From contig NZ_JADMKU010000009.1 in assembly GCF_018219815.1 (NCBI RefSeq), forward strand, positions 62,001 through 126,000: a stretch of 64,000 nt of DNA, in the 5' to 3' direction. Positions 57,620 to 64,000 of this stretch are shown piece after piece; position 1 is the stretch's first letter; each line of letters opens with the position of its first letter. This DNA comes from Thalassovita aquimarina (GTDB lineage: Bacteria > Pseudomonadota > Alphaproteobacteria > Rhodobacterales > Rhodobacteraceae). A program made the translations under genes and the position numbers. The notes beneath the pieces were generated by a model, which did no database searches, had not been told where the DNA came from, and was given only the letters and a program-made list of their open reading frames with translations.

Positions 57620-57996
57620 CGCGTATAGCAAGCGCCCCTTTTTGCGAAAAGACACCGAAGCCAGGAAACCCGGTTCGCTGGAGGTCGTGACAGGCCTGGC
57701 CACGGACCGTGTCGTCAGGCGCGCCGGTTCTGGCCCGGTGCGGCCAAGATGTGTGGATACGCTGTCAGCGCCGCGTTTAGCGACGCTTGCGGGGCGCACC
57801 GGTTGTTGGCCTGATATCCCTTTTCGGCCCGTCGAGGCGCTGGCTGGTCCGAGGGTTCGCTTTTGCGATGCAATCCAGGTCAGCGGGGAGTGGCGCGGGT
57901 GCGGATCATTCCGAAACGAAATATACTCCTTCACAGCTTTGCGTTTTGCCATGCGGCCCTATCTGGTATAGTGACACCGACCGGAGGACCCCATCC
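57620..57996. other. Intergenic region upstream of cysE
   Basis: No gene or RNA is supported in this 377-base stretch. The last 60 bases hold the cysE promoter candidate; the rest shows no clear structure. Confidence 0.5.
57946..57972 (+). promoter_or_regulatory. Candidate sigma70 promoter for cysE
   Basis: TTGCCA and TATAGT are separated by 15 bases (16 if TTTGCC is used), about 25 bases before the cysE start. Confidence 0.4.
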
Positions 57997-58803
57997 ATGG
58001 CCAAGACCAAGACACAATTTGCAGAACTCGATCCGGTCTGGAGCCGGATCAGGACCGAAGCGGAAGACGCCGTTGCGCAGGAACCGCTGCTCGGCGGGCT
58101 GATCCATTCCAGCATCCTGCATCACGAATCGATCGAAAACGCGCTGGCCTACCGGACCTCGCTGAAACTGGCCTCGGGCGAGATGTCGGAGCAGCTGATC
58201 CGCGAGATTTGCGATGCCGCCTATGCCGATGATCCGGCGCTGTCGCTGGCGGCAAGGGCCGATATCGCCGCCGTGCACGACCGCGACCCGGCCTGCCACC
58301 GGTTCCTGCAACCGCTGATGTTCTTCAAGGGCTTCCAGGCGCTGCAGGCGTACCGCGTGGCACATTGGCTGTGGGAGAACGGCCGCCGCGACATGGCCTA
58401 TTTCTTCCAGATGCGGGTATCGGAACAGTTCGGTGTCGATATCCACCCGGCCGCCAAGATCGGCAAGGGCATCATGATCGACCACGCCCATTCCATCGTC
58501 ATCGGCGAAACCGCCGTGGTGGGCGACAACGTGTCGATGCTGCATTCGGTGACGCTGGGCGGCACCGGCAAGGAAGAGGAAGACCGCCACCCCAAGATCG
58601 GCGATGGCGTGCTGATCGGCGCCGGGGCCAAGGTTCTGGGCAATATCCATGTCGGTCATTGTTCCCGCATCGCCGCCGGGTCTGTGGTGCTGCACGAGGT
58701 GCCGCCGAAAACCACTGTGGCGGGCGTGCCGGCCAAGGTGGTGGGCGAAGCGGGCTGCTCGACGCCCTCGATCACCATGGATCAGCTGCTGGGCACCAAG
58801 TGA
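57997..58803 (+). CDS. cysE: Serine O-acetyltransferase
   Basis: This 268-residue enzyme makes O-acetylserine, the substrate of CysK encoded 1.3 kb downstream. The N-terminal helical domain is followed by the left-handed beta-helix of hexapeptide repeats (IHPAAKIGKGIMIDHAHSIVIGE onward) with catalytic His residues (DHAHS; DRHPKIGDGVLIGAGAKVLG). It has a GGAGG Shine-Dalgarno at good distance from ATG 57997; the longer upstream frame is rejected. Confidence 0.97.
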   Translation: MAKTKTQFAELDPVWSRIRTEAEDAVAQEPLLGGLIHSSILHHESIENALAYRTSLKLASGEMSEQLIREICDAAYADDPALSLAARADIAAVHDRDPACHRFLQPLMFFKGFQALQAYRVAHWLWENGRRDMAYFFQMRVSEQFGVDIHPAAKIGKGIMIDHAHSIVIGETAVVGDNVSMLHSVTLGGTGKEEEDRHPKIGDGVLIGAGAKVLGNIHVGHCSRIAAGSVVLHEVPPKTTVAGVPAKVVGEAGCSTPSITMDQLLGTK

Positions 58804-58826
58804 TCAGCGGCTGAGCATCCCCGCGA

Positions 58827-59042
58827 TCATCGATCCAAGGGCGGCCACGTGGTCAGAATGATCGCGCGGTCGTTCCACAGCACGCCGACGAAAAACCACC
58901 CCACAAGGCCGATCAGGAACATGTAGATGTTCCACGGCACGATGTCGAAGGCGATGAAGGCGTATCCGAAAATCTGCGCGACCGAGGCTGTCCATTTGAC
59001 GGACTGGATGAGGTTTGCGTGTCTGGGCAGGGCCTGTTGCAT
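58827..59042 (-). CDS. Small two-helix membrane protein, unrecognised family
   Basis: This 71-residue protein has two predicted helices (about 19-33 and 37-55): QIFGYAFIAFDIVPWNIYMF and LIGLVGWFFVGVLW. The function is unknown. It is divergent from the LysR gene, with 102 bases between them, and converges on cysE. Confidence 0.65.
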   Translation of the reverse strand: MQQALPRHANLIQSVKWTASVAQIFGYAFIAFDIVPWNIYMFLIGLVGWFFVGVLWNDRAIILTTWPPLDR

Positions 59043-59144
59043 CCGGTTTCTCCTGAAGCTGGGGAGGCCCCGAATGGCATTCGGACCCGGATTTGACTAT
59101 TCATGCTTTCAGGACTTACCCTGTAGAAAACTTACAGGAATGAC

Positions 59145-59987
59145 ATGCGCTGCCTGCGCCTTTCACCGATCCGTGCCTTCGATGCTGCCGCCCGTCACGG
59201 GAATTTCCGGCTGGCGGCGGAGGAACTGCACCTGACACATGGCGCGGTGGCGCAACAGATCCGCGCGCTGGAGGATCAGCTTGGCCAGTCCCTGTTCGAA
59301 CGGTTGCCGCGCGGAGTGGCGCTGACCGCCGCGGGGGCGCATCTGGCCAAGGCGTCGCGGGCGGCGCTGGAATTGATGGATCAGGCGGTGGATGCGCTGG
59401 AAACCGGGCAGAAAACCCTGCAAATCAGCGTCCCGCCCAGTTTTGCAGCGCGCTGGCTGGTGGCGGCGATTCCCGAATTCGAGGCGGCGCATCCCGAATT
59501 GCGGCTGGCGATCAGCGCCGATGCAAACATCCAACCCCTGCGGCGCGGCATCGTCGATGCGGCGGTCCGCATGGGGCCGCGTCCGGGGGTGGAAGGCGTG
59601 GTGGTCACGCGGCTCTGCCCGGTCGAGTTCGTGGCGGTGGCAACGCCAGACTATGCCGAACGGATCGGAGCGCCCCCAGAATTTGAGGGTGCAATTTTGT
59701 TGCAGGATGCGCATGAATACCGGGTCCGGTTCCTGCCCGGGCGGGGCCGTGACATCTGGCGCTACAACTACACCGTTCTGGCGATCGACGCGGCAATGGA
59801 GGGGCAGGGCATGGCGATTGCACCGCGGCTGCTGGTGGAAAAACCGCTGCGCCGGGGCGATTTTCGGGAACTGTCCTTGCCGGAAACCGGCAAGGATATC
59901 GGTTATTACCTAGTACATCCGGCGGGGCTGCACCGGTCCGATCCGGTGCTGCGCTTTGCCGACTGGATCAAGGGCGCGTTGTCGTGA
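59145..59987 (+). CDS. LysR-family transcriptional regulator (GcvA-like)
   Basis: This 280-residue regulator has an N-terminal winged helix-turn-helix (IRAFDAAARHGNFRLAAEELHLTHGAVAQQIRALE; about 8-60) and a C-terminal substrate-binding domain. The N-terminus resembles the GcvA/AmpR subgroup. It precedes cysK by 120 bases on the same strand. Control of cysteine synthesis is plausible by position only. Confidence 0.9.
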   Translation: MRCLRLSPIRAFDAAARHGNFRLAAEELHLTHGAVAQQIRALEDQLGQSLFERLPRGVALTAAGAHLAKASRAALELMDQAVDALETGQKTLQISVPPSFAARWLVAAIPEFEAAHPELRLAISADANIQPLRRGIVDAAVRMGPRPGVEGVVVTRLCPVEFVAVATPDYAERIGAPPEFEGAILLQDAHEYRVRFLPGRGRDIWRYNYTVLAIDAAMEGQGMAIAPRLLVEKPLRRGDFRELSLPETGKDIGYYLVHPAGLHRSDPVLRFADWIKGALS

Positions 59988-60107
59988 CGAGAAGGATCGT
60001 TCCAAGGCGCCGTTGCAAAATGGAACGGCTTTCCAACAGTTGATATTGTCGCCTTGCGGTTCCGGACGTAGCCTGTCGGGGTATTTGCCACAAAGGGGAG
60101 AGGCGCA

Positions 60108-61178
60108 ATGACACGCCAAACCGAAGGCCGCGGGCGGCTGTATGACACGGTGCTGGACACCGTCGGCAACACGCCGGCGATCAGGATCAACCGGTTGGCG
60201 CCGGATCACGTGACCGTGTACGTGAAGGCCGAGGCCTTCAATCCCGGCGGGTCGGTCAAGGACCGGCTGGCGCTGAACATCATCGAGGCGGCGGAGGCGT
60301 CGGGCGCATTGAAGCCGGGGCAAACGGTGGTGGAGGCGACCAGCGGCAATACCGGCATCGGGCTGGCCATGGTCTGTGCCGCCAAGGGTTACCCGCTGGT
60401 CATTACGATGGTCGAGACGTTTTCGGTGGAGCGGCGCCGGCTGATGCGGTTTCTGGGCGCCAAGGTGGTACTGACCCCGAAGGAACAGAAGGGCACCGGC
60501 ATGTACCAGAAGGCCAAGGAACTGGCCGAGAAGAACGGCTGGTTCTTTGCCCGCCAGTTCGAGACGGAGGCCAATGCAGATATCCACGAACACACCACCG
60601 GGCGCGAAATCATGGCAGATTTCGACGGCCAACGGCTGGATTACTTCGTCAGCGGCTTCGGAACCGGTGGCACGGTGACCGGCGTGTCCCGGGTGCTGCG
60701 TCGGGAACGGCCCGAAACGAAAATCATCCTGTCGGAACCCGACAACGCGGCGATGGTGCAAAGCGGTGTCGCGCAGGAACGGACCGAGGACGGCGAACCG
60801 GCCGCCAGCCACCCGGCCTTCAATCCGCATCCGATCCAGGGCTGGACGCCGGATTTCATCCCTCTGGTTCTGCAGGAAGCGCTGGACAAGGGCGGCTATG
60901 ACGACCTGCTTCTGGTGGGCGGCCCCGAAAGCATCGCGGCATCGCGCGATCTGGCGCTGAAAGAAGGCATCTTTACCGGCATTTCCGGCGGCGCGACCTT
61001 CGCCACGGCGCTGAAGGTGGCGGAAAAGGCCCCCAAGGGGGCGGTGATCCTGGCGATGCTGCCCGATACCGGCGAACGCTACCTGTCGACGCCGCTGTTC
61101 GACGGGATCGAGGCGGAGATGAGCGAGGAGGAAATCGCCCTGATGCGGTCGACCCCCGGGTACCAGATGGGGGGATGA
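60108..61178 (+). CDS. cysK: Cysteine synthase A
   Basis: This 356-residue, PLP-dependent O-acetylserine sulfhydrylase has the pyridoxal Lys51 in NPGGSVKDR, TSGNTGIGLAMV, and the phosphate-binding GTGGTVTGVS loop. It is somewhat longer than the usual 310-345. The bases before it hold an inverted repeat GTTCCA/TGGAAC, a possible regulator site. A strong terminator follows. Confidence 0.96.
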   Translation: MTRQTEGRGRLYDTVLDTVGNTPAIRINRLAPDHVTVYVKAEAFNPGGSVKDRLALNIIEAAEASGALKPGQTVVEATSGNTGIGLAMVCAAKGYPLVITMVETFSVERRRLMRFLGAKVVLTPKEQKGTGMYQKAKELAEKNGWFFARQFETEANADIHEHTTGREIMADFDGQRLDYFVSGFGTGGTVTGVSRVLRRERPETKIILSEPDNAAMVQSGVAQERTEDGEPAASHPAFNPHPIQGWTPDFIPLVLQEALDKGGYDDLLLVGGPESIAASRDLALKEGIFTGISGGATFATALKVAEKAPKGAVILAMLPDTGERYLSTPLFDGIEAEMSEEEIALMRSTPGYQMGG

Positions 61179-61204
61179 ACGCGCAGCGCTATCGTCAGAA
61201 GGAC

Positions 61205-61232
61205 AAAACGCCGGGGATAACCCCGGCGTTTT
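61205..61232 (+). terminator. Intrinsic terminator after cysK
   Basis: AAAACGCCGGGG pairs with CCCCGGCGTTTT around ATAA. Confidence 0.93.
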
Positions 61233-61298
61233 CATTTATGCGGCAGAAAAAAACGCCGCGCTTCGAGCGGCCGGGATCGAGCGCGGGAAATCGTAATT

Positions 61299-61352
61299 CT
61301 TGACATCGTGTAAAGTTGTGTTAGGTCTGTCGTCGCTTGACATCGTGTAAAG
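61299..61352. promoter_or_regulatory. Tandem palindromic operators overlapping -35 hexamers
   Basis: The 17-mer CTTGACATCGTGTAAAG occurs at 61299-61315 and 61336-61352. Each is a near-perfect palindrome (CTTGACA and TGTAAAG halves, 3-bp spacer, one mismatch) that contains TTGACA. The shared stretch extends to 22 bp with one difference. They precede the DUF1772 gene by 46 bases. A TetR-like repressor is suggested; none is encoded nearby. Confidence 0.65.
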
Positions 61353-61398
61353 CTGTGAGGGCGTCAACGCTCTCGCCTTGATTTGAGGAGGAACATCA

Positions 61399-61896
61399 AT
61401 GTTCACTGATTGGATCTTGTGGGGCATCGTCGTTCAGGCCCTGGCGGCAGGGCTTGTCGCCGGGGTCTTCCTGGCGTTTTCCGATTTCATCATGATCTCG
61501 CTTTCCGCGTCGAAGCCCGCTGCCGGGACCGAGGCGATGCAGGTCATCAACCGCGAGGTCTATCGCTCGGTCTTCATGGTGCTGCTGGTCGGGCTTGCGC
61601 CGGCTTCGGCGGCGATGGCGCTGTACGGATACCTGTATCTGCCGGGATCCGCGGCGGGGTGGCTTATCGCGGGCGCCGGAATCTATTTCGTTGGTGTCAT
61701 GCTGGCCACGCGGTTCGGCAATGTCCCTATGAACATGCGGTTGGAGGCGATGCCGCAGGCCGGGGCGGCGGCGCAGGGATACTGGCCCGATTACGTCAGG
61801 GGCTGGGTTGCGTGGAACCATCTGCGCACGCTGGCATCCTTCGGGACCATGGCCTGTTATGTCATCGCGGCAGTGCAACTGGCCAAGGCGGGTTGA
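61399..61896 (+). CDS. DUF1772 / anthrone oxygenase-like membrane protein
   Basis: This 165-residue protein has four predicted helices, with FTDWILWGIVVQALAAGLVAGVFLAFSDF, FVGVMLATRFGNVPMNMRL (the N-P-N/L motif typical of DUF1772), and WVAWNHLRTLASFGTMACY. Bacterial members are small membrane proteins of unknown reaction, often under TetR or MarR control. GGAGG lies before the ATG. The tandem palindromes upstream suggest inducible expression. Confidence 0.85.
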   Translation: MFTDWILWGIVVQALAAGLVAGVFLAFSDFIMISLSASKPAAGTEAMQVINREVYRSVFMVLLVGLAPASAAMALYGYLYLPGSAAGWLIAGAGIYFVGVMLATRFGNVPMNMRLEAMPQAGAAAQGYWPDYVRGWVAWNHLRTLASFGTMACYVIAAVQLAKAG

Positions 61897-61939
61897 GGGG
61901 GAAAGACACGGCTTGGTCCCGAAGGCGGGCAAAAAAGAA

Positions 61940-61967
61940 AACGCCGGAGAAACCTCCGGCGTTCTTT
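61940..61967. terminator. Bidirectional terminator between the DUF1772 gene and pdhC
   Basis: AACGCCGGAG pairs with CTCCGGCGTT around a 4-nt loop. The plus strand ends CTTTT and the minus strand TTCTTTTTT. Confidence 0.92.
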
Positions 61968-61988
61968 TGGTTGTCAGATCGGCCGACC

Positions 61989-63272
61989 TCAGGCCAGCAT
62001 GACCATCGGGTTTTCCAGATTGTCGACGATCGCCTGCAGCAGGTTGGCGCCAAGCGCCCCGTCGATGACCCGGTGATCAACCGACATGGTGACCGACATC
62101 ACGGTCGCCACGGTCAGTTCGCCGTCGTCGCCCACCACCGGTTTCTTCACTCCGGCCCCGACCGCCAGGATGCCCGCATGCGGCGGGTTCACGATGGCGT
62201 CGAAATTGTCGATGCCGAACATGCCGAGGTTGGAAATCGCGAAGCTGCCGCCCTGGTATTCGTGCGGCGCGAGCTTGCGGTCGCGGGCGCGCGCGGCCAG
62301 GTCCTTCATCTCGGTCGACAGCGCCGACAGCGATTTCGTGTCCGCGTCCTGCAGGACGGGGGTGAAAAGCCCGCCCTCGATCGCCACGGCCACCGCCACG
62401 TCCGACGGTTTCAGCTTCAGCACCCGGTCGCCGGCCCAGACCGCGTTGGCCTCGGGCACCTGTTGCAGCGAATTAGCCACGGCCTTGATGATGAAGTCGT
62501 TGACGCTGAGCTTCACCCCGCGCGCTTCCAGCTGCTTGTTCAGCTGCGAGCGGAACTTCAGCAGCGCGTCGAGCTTGATGTCGCGGCGCAGGTAGAAATG
62601 CGGGATGGTCTGCTTGGCCTCGGTCAGGCGCGCGGCGATGGTCTTGCGCATCCCGTCGAGCTTGACCTCTTCATACTCGCGGCCGTCGTACATCTTGGCC
62701 ACCGCATCGGCCGAGGGGCCGGCAGGGGCGGGCGCTGCCGCCTCGGCCGGGCGCGCGCCCGGCTGTGCCGTTTCGACGTCGGCCTTGATGATCCGGCCGC
62801 GCGGGCCGGAGCCTTGGATCTGGCTCAGGTCCAGCCCCTTGTCGGCGGCGATGCGGCGCGCCAGTGGCGAGGCGAAGATGCGCGAACCGTCGGCGGCGGC
62901 AGGCGCGGCGGGCGCGGGCGCTGCTGCGGCGGGTGCCGGTGTGGCGGCTGCTTCTGCGGGGGCCGTTTCTGCCGGAGCAGCTTTGGCCACCGGAGCGGCA
63001 GCAGGCGCTGCGATGTCACCCACGCTTTCGCCTTCCTCGACCAGCACCGCGATGGGGGTGTTGACCTTCACCCCTTCGGTGCCCTCGGCCACCAGGATCT
63101 TGCCGACGATGCCTTCATCGACGGCTTCGAATTCCATCGTCGCCTTGTCGGTTTCGATCTCGGCCAGCAAGTCGCCCGAACTGACGGTGTCGCCTTCCTT
63201 GACCAGCCATTTGGCCAGCGTGCCTTCCTCCATCGTGGGGGACAGGGCGGGCATCAGGATTTCAGTTGCCAT
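61989..63272 (-). CDS. pdhC: Pyruvate dehydrogenase E2, dihydrolipoamide acetyltransferase
   Basis: This 427-residue E2 has one lipoyl domain (lipoyl Lys43 in [10 protein letters not shown]), an Ala/Pro-rich linker, the subunit-binding domain ([22 protein letters not shown]), a second linker, and a catalytic domain ending with [11 protein letters not shown]. It transfers the acetyl group to CoA. It follows the E1 beta gene by 12 bases in the alphaproteobacterial pdhA-pdhB-pdhC order. Confidence 0.96.
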   Translation of the reverse strand: MATEILMPALSPTMEEGTLAKWLVKEGDTVSSGDLLAEIETDKATMEFEAVDEGIVGKILVAEGTEGVKVNTPIAVLVEEGESVGDIAAPAAAPVAKAAPAETAPAEAAATPAPAAAAPAPAAPAAADGSRIFASPLARRIAADKGLDLSQIQGSGPRGRIIKADVETAQPGARPAEAAAPAPAGPSADAVAKMYDGREYEEVKLDGMRKTIAARLTEAKQTIPHFYLRRDIKLDALLKFRSQLNKQLEARGVKLSVNDFIIKAVANSLQQVPEANAVWAGDRVLKLKPSDVAVAVAIEGGLFTPVLQDADTKSLSALSTEMKDLAARARDRKLAPHEYQGGSFAISNLGMFGIDNFDAIVNPPHAGILAVGAGVKKPVVGDDGELTVATVMSVTMSVDHRVIDGALGANLLQAIVDNLENPMVMLA

Positions 63273-63284
63273 TGTTCCGTCTCC

Positions 63285-64000
63285 TCAGCGATAGGTCACT
63301 TGCTTGACCGCTGCGATCACCTCGTCGGTGGTCACCAGCGCGTGCTTTTCCAGGTTGGCGGCATAGGGCATCGGCACGTCCTTGCCGGTACAGTTGATCA
63401 CCGGCGCGTCGAGGTAATCGAAGGCGCGCTCCATGATCGTGGCCGACAGGTGGTTGCCGATGGAGGCGACCGGGAAACCTTCCTCCACGGTGACGCAGCG
63501 GTTGGTCTTCATCACCGAATTCAGCACCGTGTCGTAATCGATCGGGCGCAGGGTGCGCAGGTCGATGACTTCGGCCGAAATCCCTTCCTCGGCCAGCTTG
63601 TCGGCGGCTTCCAGCGCGTATTGCATGCCGATGCCGAAGCTGACGATGGTGACGTCGCTGCCTTCACGCCAGACACGGGCCTTGCCGAAGGGGATGGTGA
63701 AATCGTCCATCACCGGCACGTCGAAGGACCGGCCGTAGAGGATTTCGTTTTCTAGGAAGATCACCGGGTTGGGATCGCGGATCGCGGTTTTCATCAGGCC
63801 TTTGTAGTCCGATGCCGAATAGGGCATCACCACCTTCAGGCCGGGGATCTGCGCGTACCATGCGGCGTAATCCTGGCTGTGCTGGGCGCCGACGCGGGCC
63901 GCCGCGCCGTTGGGGCCGCGGAATACCATCGGCGCGCCCATCTGGCCGCCCGACATGTACAGCGTTTTCGCCGCCGAGTTGATGATCTGGTCGATTGCCT
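63285..64000 (-). CDS. pdhB: Pyruvate dehydrogenase E1 beta subunit (N-terminus beyond the window)
   Basis: The last 238 codons are present and the N-terminal part lies outside. Visible segments are [52 protein letters not shown] and the C-terminal [20 protein letters not shown], all typical of the transketolase-like E1 beta fold. In many alphaproteobacteria this subunit carries an N-terminal lipoyl domain; whether it does here cannot be seen. Confidence 0.95.
   Translation of the reverse strand, partial: AIDQIINSAAKTLYMSGGQMGAPMVFRGPNGAAARVGAQHSQDYAAWYAQIPGLKVVMPYSASDYKGLMKTAIRDPNPVIFLENEILYGRSFDVPVMDDFTIPFGKARVWREGSDVTIVSFGIGMQYALEAADKLAEEGISAEVIDLRTLRPIDYDTVLNSVMKTNRCVTVEEGFPVASIGNHLSATIMERAFDYLDAPVINCTGKDVPMPYAANLEKHALVTTDEVIAAVKQVTYR

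Overview
The window is GC-rich, densely packed bacterial chromosome of the Rhodobacterales (roseobacter group, Alphaproteobacteria). The genus cannot be fixed from sequence alone. The placement rests on a gene-transfer-agent (GTA) remnant next to cysE, a complete ccmABCDG heme-export set behind secDF, a carboxyspermidine-type polyamine pair, a LuxI/LuxR pair, Hint and RTX proteins, and a Rhodobacterales-style intergenic repeat.

Layout. 1-5.3 kb: the end of an RTX calcium-binding protein and a two-gene RND efflux operon with a palindromic operator. 5.5-10.3 kb: a YfgM-like protein, bamB, der and a fatty acid desaturase. 10.4-19.3 kb: serS facing the series yajC-secD-secF-TSUP transporter-Mth938-ccmABCDG. 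19.3-26.9 kb: trkH, a TM2 protein, aconitase, a DUF1223 protein, a lipid A-type acyltransferase and an EamA exporter. 27-28.2 kb: a cobalt-type nitrile hydratase whose beta chain is encoded by two overlapping genes. 28.3-34.9 kb: purB with a terminator-embedded small gene, an acidic clan GH-A glycosidase, a heme-dependent N-demethylase, a lytic transglycosylase and an unknown membrane protein. 35.2-39.3 kb: glnA-glnB, nnrD and a Hint protein. 39.5-45.6 kb: tRNA-Leu(UAG), tig, a DUF1330 protein, the luxR-luxI quorum pair, and rpsF-rpsR-rplI. 45.7-50.6 kb: the fatty acid synthesis cluster fabD-fabG-acpP-fabF with mltG. 50.7-54.3 kb: a MORN protein and the carboxyspermidine dehydrogenase/decarboxylase pair. 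54.4-57.3 kb: a wrecked GTA cluster. 57.5-64 kb: a small membrane protein, cysE, a LysR regulator, cysK, a DUF1772 protein, and pdhC-pdhB (running off the right edge).

Most genes are housekeeping: protein export and outer-membrane assembly, cytochrome c maturation, nitrogen assimilation, type II fatty acid synthesis, cysteine synthesis and pyruvate dehydrogenase. The accessory interest lies in five things. (1) The GTA cluster is reduced to g1 plus a fusion of the start of the large terminase with the C-terminal half of g15, with an added 2-base frameshift. (2) A ~60-bp palindromic repeat occurs five times, and one copy sits in frame inside nnrD, encoding 20 extra residues. (3) The luxI leader can form a long hairpin that buries its Shine-Dalgarno. 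(4) The nitrile hydratase genes have the thiocyanate-hydrolase-like B-A-C order. (5) Several well-formed operator palindromes have no cognate regulator gene in the window.

Coordinates were read by hand. Starts were moved from the longest open frame where a Shine-Dalgarno or family alignment favoured a downstream codon. No database search was possible.
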